Source: Arachis hypogaea
Taxonomy: Eukaryota; Streptophyta; Magnoliopsida; Fabales; Fabaceae
DNA: 64,000 nt
Assembly (NCBI RefSeq): GCF_003086295.3
Contig: NC_092052.1
Location: 23,969,427-24,033,426 of the forward strand
Direction of reading: 5' to 3'
Shown: piece after piece, positions 9,291-20,895 of the stretch
How the letters are laid out: every line of letters starts with the position of its first letter
How positions within the stretch are numbered: the first letter of the stretch is position 1
Made by a program: the position numbers and the translations under genes
Notes under the pieces: generated by a model
Told to the model about the DNA's origin: nothing
Databases searched by the model: none
The model's input: the letters and a program-made list of their open reading frames with translations, nothing else

Positions 9291-11704
9291 AGCTGGAACC
9301 TGATCCTAAAATGGTAGAGATATTCAAAAAGATCGAGGTAACTGTCCCCCTTTTTGATGTTATTCAGCAGGTACCTAAATATGCAAAGTTTCTAAAAGAC
9401 TTATGTATCCATAAAGACAAGATTAATGAATTAGAAACTATTCCTTTAGGTAGTTCTATATCTGCTTTAATGGGAGGATTACCTGAAAAATGTAGTGATC
9501 CAGGTCCTTGCATAGTTAGTTGTACTATTGGTGGTGTAGTAATTTATGATTGCATGTGTGATTTAGGAGCATGTGTCAGTATAATGCCTTTGTACATATA
9601 TGATGTTTTGAGGCTCCCTCGTTTAAAAAGGTCGGCAGCTCGTTTTGTGTTAGCAGATAAAAGCATTATTACAGTGGCTAGAGTTGCTGAAGATGTTTTG
9701 GTGAACATTAAAGGGCTCACATTTCCCATTGATTTTTATATCTTGGAGATGCCCCATAATGATTCAGATAAGCCATCATCGATCCTACTTCGAAGACCAT
9801 TCCTGAAGACATCAAAATTCAAATTGGATGCTTTTTCAGGAACATACTCCTTTGAAATAGATGGCCGCATAGTGATCTTCAATCTGAATGGAGTCATTAA
9901 CAACCCCCCAGAAGATCGTTCTATCTTCCAGTGTGATGTCATAGACGAAAGTGTGGCTGAAGTTCAAAAAGAAGAGTTTGAAGAGAGGCACACTGGACAA
10001 GGTCCGAGTGTGGGGACCCTCTTAACTGACAGTGAGGGCACTTCGCCATTTTCACGAGCTCCAAATAATCCAGAGCCTGCCCATGATCAAAAGTTAGAAT
10101 TGAAACCTCTTCCTCCACATCTCAAATATGCTTATCTTGAGGATGAGCAGAAGCTTCCGGTTATTATTGCAAGAGAACTGACTCCTCAACAAGAAGAGCA
10201 GCTACTTGATGTGCTGAGGAAGCATAAGAAGGCAATTGGGTGGAACTTGGCAGACATAGTGGGAATCAACCCTCAAGTATGCGAGCACAGAATATTTTTA
10301 GAAGAGGGAGCAAGACCTGTCCGTCAACCCCAGAGAAGATTGAATCCAACCATCTTGGAAGTTGTCAAGAAGGAGGTGACCAGATTATTGGAGGCCGATA
10401 TCATATATCCCATTTCAGACAGTGAATGGGTAAGCCCAGTACAAGTGGTGCCCAAGAAGTCTGGAGTCACTACAGTGAAGAATGAGCATGGAGAGCTCAT
10501 AGCAACTAGAGTTTAGAATGCTTGGAGAGTCTGCATTGATTACAGGCGTCTCAACCAAGCTACCCGTAAGGATCACTACCCACTTCCATTCATTGATCAA
10601 ATGCTGGATCGCCTGTCAGGTAAATCACATTATTGCTTTCTAGATGGTTACACAGGTTATTTCCAGATTCATATAGCTCCTGAGGATCAGGAAAAGACTA
10701 CTTTTACATGTCTTTTTGGGACTTATGCTTATAAGAGAATGCCCTTTGGCTTATGCAATGCACCAGCTACTTTCCAAAGGTGCATGATGAGTCTTTTCTC
10801 TGATCTTACTGAGGACTGTATGGAAGTTTTTATGGACGATTTTAGCGTTTATGGTGATTCTTTTACCCTTTGCTTAGAGGGATTATCTAGAGTATTAGAT
10901 CGATGTATTAATACAAACCTTGTATTGAATTTCGAAAAATGCCACTTTATGGTAAAACAAGGGATTGTATTAGGACATGTGGTATCTAATAATGGCATTT
11001 CTGTAGACCCAGCAAAGGTGAATGTTTTTTCTAGTTTACCTTACCCCTCTTCTGTGAGGGAAGTCCGTTCGTTCCTTGGCCATGCAGATTTCTACAGGAG
11101 ATTTATTAAATTCTTTAGTAAGGTGGCACTTCCCTTATCCAGATTACTGCAGAAGGACATTGAGTTCGAGTTCAGTGAAGATTGCAAACAAGCATTTGAT
11201 AAGCTGAAGACTGCTCTAACTCAAGCCCCAATTATGAGAGGACCCGACTGGAGCCAGCCGTTTGAAATCATGTGCGATGCTTCCAACCATGCAGTTGGAG
11301 CAGCGCTGGCTCAGCGTGAAGGTAAGGATCCTTTTGTTATTGCCTATGCGTCTAAGACTTTAGACACTGCCCAGTCCAATTATACTACTACTGAGAAAGA
11401 ACTTCTTGCTATTATTTTTGCTCTGGATAAATTCCGTGCCTATTTACATGGTACCAAAGTAGTGGTGTATTTGGACCACGCAGCTCTAAAGTATCTATTA
11501 GCTAAAAAGGAGTCCAAACCAAGGCTTATACGTTGGATACTACTGCTACAAGAATTTAATTTAGAAATAAAGGATAGGAGTGGTAATCAGAATTTAGTAG
11601 CAGACCACTTGAGTCGCCTTGAACATATTAAGGATGATTCTACTCCTATAGATGATAATTTTCCTTTTGATAACCTACAAGCAGTATCTGAGGTAGTCCC
11701 TTAG
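9291..11704 (+). pseudogene. Protease, reverse transcriptase and RNase H
   Basis: Protease shows the aspartyl motif DLGA (D codon at 9560). RT begins near 10150. Its fingers and palm are interrupted by TAG at 10514-10516, just before [12 protein letters not shown]; the catalytic FMDD is at 10829-10840, and [13 protein letters not shown] precedes it. RNase H follows with CDAS (11275) and TTEKELLA. The RNase H motif YxDHAAL carries Leu where copy A has Ser, a C-to-T change at a CpG. The frame ends at TAG 11702-11704, where copy A has TGG. Together these enzymes would copy genomic RNA to cDNA. Both stops are single-base changes in an otherwise intact 800-residue frame. Confidence 0.92.
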
Positions 11705-12998
11705 TATGCACCTGTTGCTAACTATTTAGTTAGCCGCACATTTTCTCCACATTTTTCTAAACATCAAAGAGACAAGCTGAAAAGTGAGTCTAAATATTAT
11801 ATATGGGATGACCCATATTTATGGAGATGTGGCGCTGACCAGATAATTAGACGTTGTGTGCCTCAATCAGAATTCCAGTCTATTTTAGAGGCCTGTCACT
11901 CATCTGAGAGTGGAGGACATTTTGGCCCTCAACGAACAGCTAGAAAGATCTTAGACTGTGGATTCTGGTGGCCTACTCTTTTTAGAGACGCTACTGAGTT
12001 TTGCAAATCTTGTATCCCATGCCAGAAATTTGGTAATATATCCAGGAGGGATGAGATGCCTCAACACTATATGCTTTTCTGTGAAATTTTTTATGTATGG
12101 GGCATTGACTTCATGGGTCTATTTCCAAATTCTAGTGGATATTTTTATATATTGTTAGCTGTGGATTATGTTTCCAAATGGGTGGAAGCAATCCCTACCC
12201 GCACTGACGATGCTAACACTGTTGTTTCCTTTGTGAGAAACCACATTATATGCCGTTTTGGATCACCACGAGCGATCGTGAGCGATCAAGGCACCCATTT
12301 TTGTAACAGGAGACTAACAGGATTGATGAAGAAGCATGGGATAATCCATAAAGTTGCAACAGCTTACCATCCCCAAACTAATGGGCAAGCCGAGGTGTCG
12401 AACAGAGAAATTAAGTGTATCTTACAAAAGATAGTGAAGCCTCATAGAAAAGACTGGAGCATCAGGCTACAAGATGCACTGTGGGCATATAGAACAGCAT
12501 ACAAGACACCCATTGGGATGAGTCCCTTTCGCTTAGTTTATGGAAAAGCTTGCCATCTCCCAGTTGAAATCGAACACAGAGCCTTCTGGGCAGTTAAAGA
12601 GTGCAACATGGAAATTGAGAAGGCCGGAGCTGAAAGGAAGTTGCAACTGCAGGAACTGGAGAACCTTCGCCTATGAGAATTCCAGAATTTGCAAGGAAAG
12701 GATGAAAGCTGTGCATGATCAAAACATCAAGAAGAAAGAATTTCAACCTGGAGATTTCGTCCTCCTTTATAAATCTCGACTAAGGCTAATGCCCGGTAAG
12801 TTAAGATCAAAATGGGAAGGTCCATACAGAGTAGAGAAGGCTGAACCGTACGGAGTTTATCACCTAAGCCATCCTTCAAGCTCTGAACTTATTAAGGTTA
12901 ATGGACACCGCCTGAAGCTGTACCATAGTGAGAAAGTGCAGAAAAGCAAGGAGCTTGAGATCCTCCACTTGGAAGATCCCCACATAGCAGCAGATTGA
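11705..12998 (+). pseudogene. Integrase, copy B
   Basis: The frame continues in register after the TAG at 11702. It has the zinc-binding region ([10 protein letters not shown] to CIPCQKFG, about 11915-12035) and the catalytic D, D, E at codons near 12107, 12284 and 12392. An 8-bp deletion between 12673 and 12674, relative to 1391-1398 in copy A, shifts the frame. The C-terminal domain ([21 protein letters not shown]) therefore reads in another frame to TGA 12996-12998. The rest is nearly identical to copy A. Confidence 0.92.
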
Positions 12999-13041
12999 GC
13001 TAGTGGAGCGTCCAACTTACGGACGTTAAAGCAAAGTGCTT

Positions 13042-13059
13042 GGTGGGAGACAACCCACC
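13042..13059 (+). promoter_or_regulatory. Conserved stem-loop after pol stop (copy B)
   Basis: The same GGTGGG-AGACAA-CCCACC hairpin as at 1767-1784, here 43 bases after the integrase stop. Confidence 0.6.
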
Positions 13060-13124
13060 GCGATATGGTCGTTCTTTTCTTCACTTTTAGTATTTTAGTT
13101 TTTAAAAAAAAAAAATTTCGCTGC

Positions 13125-13640
13125 GCGACGCGATTGCACCAGCGACGCGTCCGCGTAGCAGGGGGAGTAAAGCAAAATAAAAATGAACAGAAAGTTACGC
13201 AGGAGCAGCGCTGGAATCGTGCCAATGGCACAAATTACCCCACGCGACCGCATCGCATGGAAATCATGGCCTCCCACACGACCGCGTGCCCCACGCGGCC
13301 GCGTGCCCTGAGTTTTCGACGTAAAAGGGTGCACAGTCGCATTTTGTGCGAGAGTGATGCTGGATTGGTGCTGGAAGCACAATCCTTGTCACGCGACCGC
13401 GTCGCTGACGCGGCCGCGTCACCCATTTTATAACGCACACTCATGCGATCGCGTGACCCACGCGATCGCGTCACCCAATTTTGGCAATTAAAATGAATCG
13501 AACAGAGAGTTGTGGTGGAGCGAGGCTGCACTCGCGCCAGCAGCGCAACATAGGTCACGCGACCGCGTGACCGACGCGATCGCGTCATCTTTCCTGGAGC
13601 GCAACCACGCGAACGTGTGCCTTCCGCGGCCGCGTCGCAT
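13125..13640 (+). repeat. CG-rich palindrome array, copy B
   Basis: The block aligns with 1852-2395 but has two rather than four 17-bp tandem units (13275-13306). Several palindromes differ by single transitions. It also carries a short extra stretch around 13363-13372, and some units are intact here but mutated in copy A. Confidence 0.85.
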
Positions 13641-14228
13641 GCGCCGCACAACTCAACCTCAGTTGCCAAATTATCTTATCTTTCTTTCCTCCAAATCCTA
13701 ATTTTTCTTTTCCCTCCTTCTTTCTTCTTTCTCCCTTTCTATCTCACCTTTCATTCTCTATCTTTCTCACCCCCATTAACAAGGTTTTTCTTTTCTTCTT
13801 TCTCACTTTTCTACTATTCTTCTTATTTTCATATGTTATCTTCTTATCTTTTCTTCATTGTTCTTATTTTCTTTTCTTTTCTTTTCCTTTTTACTTGGTG
13901 TTATCTATTTATGTGAGTCATTATTTATCTTTATATGCTTATGGTTTGTTATAAATTTGTTTGACAATCATATATATTACTTTTTAAGGGATTGCTTGCA
14001 TGTTCAAATTCATACTTTCAAGAGCTTATTCTACATGCATGCTATGTGTTTGTGAAAAAGCCCATATGGCATTATGCACTTCTTCACATTATTTTACTCT
14101 AATATGCAATGCTTGCTTTTCACAAATTCCCTTTTATATTTTATTAATTAAATTTAATTGTCAATACAAACGTGATGGCTAGTTTGTTACAAATGGTAAT
14201 CTAAATTGGACATTGAATGTTTGATATA
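13641..14228 (+). other. Post-pol leader of copy B up to the break
   Basis: A copy of 2396-2990 (pyrimidine-rich, then AT-rich) without genes. Identity to copy A ends at TTTGATATAT near 14228; copy A continues with GCTACTCATG, while here unrelated sequence starts. This is the truncation or insertion junction. Confidence 0.75.
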
Positions 14229-15240
14229 TTTTTTGCCATTACTATGTTATGTTCCTATTTTTTGCTCTTTTGTCTTAGTTTCTGCATGATCCTTTGTTAT
14301 TTCAATTCTTAAGTTCTAGTTTGATTTGATATTTTAATTCTATTATCTACTTTTAATTCTGAAAAGTGTCTCATGTATCGCTCACTGAGCTTGAATTCAA
14401 AAGAAGAAGAAAAAGAAAAAGATGTATTACATGAGAAATAGAGTTTATAACAAAGAGTAGTCTTATTTACTTAAATGTGGTGGTATTCTTTGTGATTCTG
14501 AATGCATGTCATGAACTGTGCATATTTGAATTTGAATCAAGGGATGTTGATGTATAAGGAACAAGAATTTAGAGAACTATTATGAATTCTTTGAAGTAAA
14601 CAAAAGCTTAATCCTTGAAGCAAAAGAAACAACAAAAGAAAAATAAAAGCAAGGTCCAAGGCTCTGAGCATCAATGACTAGGGAGATCAGGCATGATTAA
14701 AAGCTCAAAGAGTTATTTCTCTAGTCATATGCTTGTGGTGTAAATGTGTCAAGTAATCCTTGAGACAAAGCACTAAGAGTCGAGATCAAGTGCATTTAAC
14801 AGAATATGCTAAAGGCTTTGAGCACCACTGTCTGGAAGTAACTGAAAGAAAAATCAGAACTTAAAGAGAGTTCCACAGTTAAGTGCTTGTGGTGTTTTTG
14901 TGTCAAGTGAAGTTTGAGACAAAATATTTAAAGTCATGGCTAGGCTCAGGGTGCAAAGCACCAAAGAAAAGAGAATAAAGAAAATTTTCTGGGTTCAAGG
15001 ATTAAAATGAAGTATAAAAGATTAGAGAATTCAAAATATTACCAGGATTCTAATTCCAAATGATAGTGACATTCCTCTGATTCAACCACGCTCCCAAAAC
15101 TATTCAGGATTGCAGTTTGTAAACCCAACTTTAAGAAGAGACATGAGCTTAATTGAACACTCACTTCTCATGCAAATCCACATCCTAATCCTAGGTTAGT
15201 TTTGGTTGCTTGAGGACAAGATACAATTCAAGTTTGATGT
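14229..15240 (+). other. 3' internal remnant of a second gypsy element
   Basis: No gene is visible. Two related phrases (TGCTTGTGGTG...GTGTCAAGT) lie at about 14730 and 14880. The end (GCTTGAGGACAAGATACAA, then a PPT-like AAGTTTGATGT) is the typical 3' end of a gypsy internal region directly before an LTR. Confidence 0.55.
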
Positions 15241-15587
15241 TGTGATGCGTGAGCATCTTCTCTATCTTTTCCTAGTGAATTTGCATTCAAATTATTGAGT
15301 TTAATCAAGAATTAATTATCTTTTAGTCACTATGGATGCTACTTTGAGTCGTGTGCAATTCTATTTATTTCAGGTAGCATTCGGATGGATCTGAAGGAGT
15401 TTCTGTAGAAAAAGAGAAGAAAGCGAATGATGCTGTCAACACTGACCTCCCTACACTCTAACATGAATAACTCAAGCTACAAAGGTCCAATTGACGTGAT
15501 TTCAGTGGCATTGGAAAGCTAACTTCCAGAGCATTCCAACGATGTATAATAAAATTCTTCTCCAGCAATTCTGCAAGGGTGGCAGCT
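15241..15587 (+). repeat. LTR of second gypsy family, 5' part
   Basis: It starts TGTGATGCGTGAGCATC after a PPT-like tract and is cut at 15587 by the insertion of the non-autonomous element. It continues at 23840. Bases 15441-15550 carry a U3 block that is also found in other LTR families here. Confidence 0.65.
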
Positions 15588-17043
15588 TGATAAACCACTA
15601 TTTTATGGTTTATCTTATGCTCAATTGAGTGGTTTATATCAATTCTTTACTCACTTATTCATATGATTTGCATGAGTTTACATTTTTCCCTCCTAATCTT
15701 GTGCTATGATTGAAAACATGTTTCTTTGGTCTTATATTTGCTAATATTACCATTCGATGCCGTGATATATGTGTTAAGTGTTTTCAGAGATTACAGGGCA
15801 GGAATGGCTTAGAAGATGGAAAAGAAGCATGCAAAAGTGGAAGGAATACTAGAAACTGAAGGAACTGCTAAAGCTGTCCAGCCTAATCTTCTGGTACTAA
15901 AACGACCATAACTTGAGCTACAGAGGTCCAAATGATGCAGTTTCAGTTGCGTTGGAAAGCTAACATCCGGGGCTTCGAAATGATATATAATTTGCTATAG
16001 TGGCCATACAACTAGGCGACGCAAACGTGTGCTCCATGCGGATGCGTCGCAGTGACAAAAATCAGCGTGACAGAATTCGCAATCAGCGATTTCTGGACTG
16101 TTTCTGGCCCAGTTTTCGGCCCAGAAAACACAGATTAGAGGCTATAAAGTGGAGGAATGCATCCATTCATTCATGGAATATTCAATATACATAATTTTAG
16201 GTTTTAGATATAGTTTTTAGAGAGAGATGTTCTCTCATCTCTCTTAGGTTTTAAGTTTAGGATTTCTCTTAATTTTAGGATTGCTTCTCAATTCCAGGTT
16301 CAATGTTCTTTTAATTTAGTTTCTCTTCTACTTTTATTTATTCTAATGCTTTTACTTGTTAATTACTTATGTTACCAAATTGGCTTATGAACTCTTCATG
16401 TTAGATTTGAATATTCTATTTAATACAATTTGAGGTATTTCAAATTTAAGATTGTTTTCTTCTATTTATGATATAAATAATTTAGATTTTTTCCCTTTGC
16501 TTTGGTTGAGTAATTGGTGACACTTGTTATCAAACTCAGCAGTTGATTGAGAATTGAAAATTACTGAATGATTTGGATCCCTCTAAAGCTAGTCTTTCCA
16601 CAAGAGTTGACTAGGACTTGAGGAATCAAATTGATTAGTCCACTTGACTTTCCTTTATTTAGTAAGGGTTAACTAAGTGGGAGCAATAACAACTCTCATC
16701 ACACCTGATAAGGATAACTAGGATGGGATTTTCAGTTCTCATACCTTGCCAAGATTTTTCTTAATTATTAATTTATTTTTCTTGCCATTTAAATTACTTG
16801 TTCCTTATTTTAAAAACCCAAAACAAAATTCTACCTTTTCCGTAACCAATAATAAACACACCTCCCTGAAATTCCTTGAGAAGACGACCCGAGGTTTAAA
16901 TACTTTGGTTATAAATTTTATTGGGTTTTTTTACTTGTGACAACCAAAGTTTTTGTACGAAAGGATTCTTTGTTGGTTTAGAAACTATATTTACAACGCG
17001 ATTATTTCTATATAATTCTTTACTGGCAGAAACCCATTCGTCA
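15588..17043 (+). repeat. 5' LTR of non-autonomous element
   Basis: Runs from TGATAAACCAC to CGTCA. A TATA box (CTATAAAG) is at 16142-16149, followed by a short AG/CT foldback near 16220. CG palindromes are reduced to a pair around 16010-16050. By eye it is highly similar to 22377-23839. Confidence 0.88.
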
Positions 17044-17047
17044 AAAA

Positions 17048-17065
17048 TGGTGCCGTTGCTGGGGA
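17048..17065 (+). promoter_or_regulatory. Primer-binding site, tRNA-Asp type
   Basis: TGGTGCCGTTGCTGGGGA is the same site as at 7405 with one further mismatch. It lies four bases after the LTR. Confidence 0.8.
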
Positions 17066-17567
17066 ATTGCAATTGTGTGCCTCATTATTGGTTATTGTAA
17101 ATATTTTTCTTGTTTGTTTTCTTTGCTTTGATCTAAAAATTTTAAGTTTGGTGTCATTTTATTGTTTTTCTCTTTTCTCATTAAATTCAAAAATATCTTT
17201 TCTCTTTATTTTAATTGTTTTTTTCGAAAATTACAAAAAAAAATTTCGGATTTTTATTTTAAAATTTTTATCTTATCTTATCTTAGTTTTAAATTTCAAA
17301 ATTCAAATCTTTTTCAAAAATCATATCTTTTTCAAAATCTTATCTTATCTTATTTTAAAAATCAAATTTCAAATTTCAATATTTAAATTCCAAAATTCAA
17401 AATTTTAAATTCAAATTTTAAATTTAAAATTTTAAAAAAATCAAACCTTTTCAAAATTTAAACCTTTTTCAAATCTTTATCTTATATTGTTGTCAGTGTT
17501 TCTAGTTTTAGGAGTTTATTTTCATTAATTTCTTTATTAGTTTTCATTTTTATTTTCTTTAGCTACT
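17066..17567 (+). other. AT-rich low-complexity leader
   Basis: Bases 17220-17480 consist of short permutations of TTTCAAAATTCAAATTT. The ORFs read here are low-complexity artefacts. Confidence 0.6.
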
Positions 17568-19241
17568 ATGAATTCTCACCCCTCTGGTTTCAATTTTGGT
17601 TCCAATGTTGTTGTAAGGAATGGAAACTATAATGAAAATAGGCATCAAGGTTGGAAGAATTAAAGATAGGAGGAGCCACAAGGATTTGATCAACCCTCTT
17701 GGCAACAACCCCCTCCAATGCACTATAACCAACAACCATCCTATGATGCATACCAAGACAATAGTTATGGTGGACCCTTTCGTGACAAACCATCTCCACC
17801 AAATTACTATGGTCAAGAGCCATTCCAGGGAGCGTACAAAGATGATGAATATGGTGGACCCCCTTGTAGTTACCAACAAGCCCCACCCTATGCTTATGAA
17901 CCACCTCCACAACATACATTTGAAACACCAAACTCACAAGCCCCTTACCACCAAACACCCCCATATGACCCTAACCCTTATCCACCATACCAAGAGCCTT
18001 ATGAGCCATACTTAGAACTACCACCCCAACCTCCATTGGATAACAACACTCTTAGTGTCATTCACCAAGGGCAATAAGACATGCAAACTACATTTAACTC
18101 TACCATAAACGGTCTGAATGCCACTTTGCAAGCTCTCGTCTCCCGGATAGAGTCATTATCTACTCCCAACAATCAACCATCAAGCTCTAGTGTACTTCCT
18201 TTTCAATCACGTAATGATCTTTCTATCCCATCACCACCCTCCATGGAAGAGCACCCACATCTATCAATCCAAGAGCAAGATGATCCCAATTATGCTATTG
18301 ATATGGAACAAGAAAGAAGGAATTATCTTCGCGAATTCATACTTCATAAGAAGCTAGAACAGGCCCTACAGATGAATGTAGTAGAGACCCTTGAAGTCGA
18401 AGGAGTGGTTGAAGAATTAGTGAAGGAAGACATCAAGGAGGAGTCTGATTTTGTCTTAGAGCAAGAGGAGGCCCAAAATTTGGAGGTAGGAGAGACCCTT
18501 GCAGATGAAGGAATAGTTGAAGAGAGTTGTCATGGAAAGAAAATCATCAAGGATGAGTACGATTTTATACTAAAACAACTGAATAAACTAGTAATTATTG
18601 AAGAGGAAGAAGTGGTTGAAGACTTAGGAGATGCTGAACCTCCATGGGAAAGTCCAGTCATAGAACCTCCTTCCAAGATGTTTGATGTTGATGTTGAGGA
18701 AGGTGTACAACCTCCAAGGCATATCATGGTTGAAGACTTTGCAGAGGTTGATCAAGAGATGGAGATTAAAGAAGAGGAAGCACAACCTCCCATGCCCTTG
18801 GTAAGCCATAAAGAAGAGTTTGATTTGGAAGAAAGCTACCAAGAGGAAGAGGTTGGAATTGAAGAAGCTTGCAAAGAGGTGGAAGTTGTCAAAGAAGAGC
18901 ACAAGGGAGTAAAGCTTGAAATCACCTTGCCAAAGTTGTTGGAGACCTCTCCGCCTAAGTCACCATCATCCTTCACAACATTCAAGTGTGTAAAATTCAT
19001 ATCCCTTAGCTTTCTTATCCCACTTGAATATGGTTTACTTGAGACAGATGGTCAACTTAGAACTCTTTATGGCATTAAAAGTAAGAGGAAAATGGTTAGT
19101 AGTAGGAGTTGCCCTGCAAGGTTCTATACGGTTGCACACTCCAAGTTGAAGTGCAAGTATTGGTGTAGAGCTCGATTGAATGGGTCTAGGAAGCTGTTTG
19201 GATGCCGTAGTGAGAATTCGGATTGCTTACCACCCAGATAG
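17568..19241 (+). pseudogene. Gag-like ORF of the non-autonomous element
   Basis: One frame runs from ATG 17568 to TAG 19239-19241, broken by stops at 17661, 17667 and 18075. The first part is rich in Pro, Tyr and Gln (repeats like QPPPMHYNQQP). Near 18081 the segment STINGLNATLQALVSRI resembles the autonomous gag segment around 8905-8960 (NASLNGLTSTLQAFM), followed in both by a Ser/Pro-rich and then a Glu-rich acidic stretch. The C-terminal 90 residues (FISLSFLIPLEYGLLETDG to WCRARLNGSRKLFG) are a conserved unit of unknown function. They recur at 30190-30457 with mostly identical residues. It may be a diverged gag C-terminus that still binds element RNA; that is inference. Confidence 0.65.
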
Positions 19242-19488
19242 AATCATCATATTCTACTTGAAGACGGGTGCAGAAACAAGATTTGGGATCCGGGAATATA
19301 TGAGGATCAAATTTGGGAGCTCAAAGCTTGTGAAGAACTCCATCAAAGCTTGAGGAATTCACTTGGTATTGATAGAGCTTATTGGAGGTCCAAGCATTGG
19401 TGGAAGTTTCAAGACGAGTTCAAGCACAAGCCACCATGACAAGGAGCTCACCAAATGTCCAACTTAAGGACTATAACAAAAAGTGCTA

Positions 19489-19506
19489 GGTGGGAGACAA
19501 CCCACT
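19489..19506 (+). promoter_or_regulatory. Conserved stem-loop after ORF
   Basis: GGTGGG-AGACAA-CCCACT keeps five of six pairs of the hairpin seen at 1767 and 13042. The preceding AACTTAAGGAC and AAGTGCTA are also conserved. Confidence 0.6.
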
Positions 19507-19625
19507 ATGGTATAATCGTTCCTTTTTTATCTTATTTTATTTTATTTTTACTAGTATTCATTCATAATTTCTGCATATTCAACTGCATTCTGCATTTGCA
19601 TATGCATATTGCATAAAAAAAAGAG

Positions 19626-20150
19626 GCACGCGACGCGCCAGCGTCGCTGACGCGTCCGCGTCATAACACATTAGAAACTATGAGGAAGAGAAGCAGAAAG
19701 TCACGCGAAAACGTGGCTGGAGGCGTGCCTTAGGCACAAATATGCCCACGCGACCGCGTCGCTGACGCGCTCGCGTCGTTTGCGAAATAGCCTCCCCACG
19801 TGTCCGCGTCACCCACGCGACCGCGTGGCCCTACAAAATCGACGTAAATGGGTGTATGGCAGCAAGTTGTGATGGAGTGGGGCTGGAACCATGCTAGAAG
19901 CATAAGCCCTACCACGCGTCCGCGTCCTTTTTAAAAGAAAGGCCATTCACGCGTGCGCGTCACCCTGAATTTTGGCAATATGCATTTGAGACAGAGAGTT
20001 GCGCAAACGCGAGGCTACACTCGCGCCAATAGCACAAAACAGGTCACGCGTACGCGTCACCCACTCGTCCACGTCACCTGAAAAATAACGCCAACCACGC
20101 GAACGTGTGCTCCACGCGTCCGCGTCACATGCGACGCACAGTTTATCCAG
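19626..20150 (+). repeat. CG-rich palindrome array of non-autonomous element
   Basis: The block is equivalent to 1852-2395, with many units of the form ACGCGTCCGCGT. It lies between the stem-loop and a pyrimidine-rich leader (20160-20350), as in the autonomous element. Confidence 0.8.
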
Positions 20151-20738
20151 CTCAGTGCCAGAATTTCTATCTTTTCTTCCCTAATCCTAATTTTTTCTTC
20201 TCCCTTCTTATTTCTTTCTTCTTCTCTCTTCCTCCTTTCTTACTTACTTCTTCTTCATCTCTTTAACTTTTCATCCTTATTCTCTTTCACTCTATTTTGC
20301 TTAATTTATTTGCATACTTTCATTCATTGTATTTTAATTTTGTGCATATTTTTATTTTCTTTTCTACGTTCATTATTTTTTCATTGGTGTTAAATGTTCT
20401 TATTCAACCGCTGTATCTTTTCTGATATTAATTTGGTGCTTAGTGACTTGTTTTACACTGTTGGATATTATTTATTTGTCAAATGCCAATTTTTATGATA
20501 CCTGTATTCCTTTTGCATTGACATGAATTTACACTGTCTTTCAGCACCTATTATCTCTTCCCCTTCGTTACAATTTTTGCACTATTGATAAGCCATTAGC
20601 TTCTACTGTTTTTCTCACTTGCATGTTGTAGCTACCATGTAATTGAGACCCGCATTAATTGGCATTAACCAACCCATATTTTATTTGTTTTCTATCTTTG
20701 TTTCTGGGTTACTTTTCTTCTTTTCCTCTTCTTTCAGG

Positions 20739-20786
20739 ATGGTCACCGGAAAAGGAAAGGAAAACAATTTCTATATGGGGCGATAG
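20739..20786 (+). pseudogene. ORF3 remnant (15 codons)
   Basis: ATG follows CTTTCAGG and begins MVTGKGKE, matching the first residues of ORF3 (MATKKGKEKA), then stops at TAG 20784-20786. The rest of ORF3 is deleted down to its last codons (GCACCGAGGACGGTGCAA, about 20858). Confidence 0.6.
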
Positions 20787-20881
20787 ACAAGTCCAACTGC
20801 ACAATCTTTGGAGAAAAGCGCCGGTTTGAACCACCCATCCACTTGCACATCTCAGCATGCACCGAGGACGGTGCAATCTTT

Positions 20882-20895
20882 AAGTGTGGGGAGGT
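20882..20895 (+). promoter_or_regulatory. Internal purine tract
   Basis: AAGTGTGGGGAGGT is identical to the tract at 4449-4462 and in the same place relative to the ORF3 end, despite the ORF3 deletion. Confidence 0.55.

Larger units (their letters stand above)
5917..14228 (+). mobile_element. Athila-type Ty3/gypsy element, copy B, 3' truncated
   Basis: LTR, PBS, gag, protease, RT, RNase H, integrase and the post-pol region occur in the Ty3/gypsy order, with integrase last. Homology to copy A stops at about 14228, where sequence of another element begins, so ORF3, PPT and the 3' LTR are missing. The lineage call rests on the tRNA-Asp PBS, a long LTR and an extra ORF after pol in copy A. Confidence 0.85.

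Noticed and set aside
17067..17408. 113-codon ORF rich in Phe, Leu and Ile
   Set aside because: Low-complexity A/T leader of the non-autonomous element with no domain.
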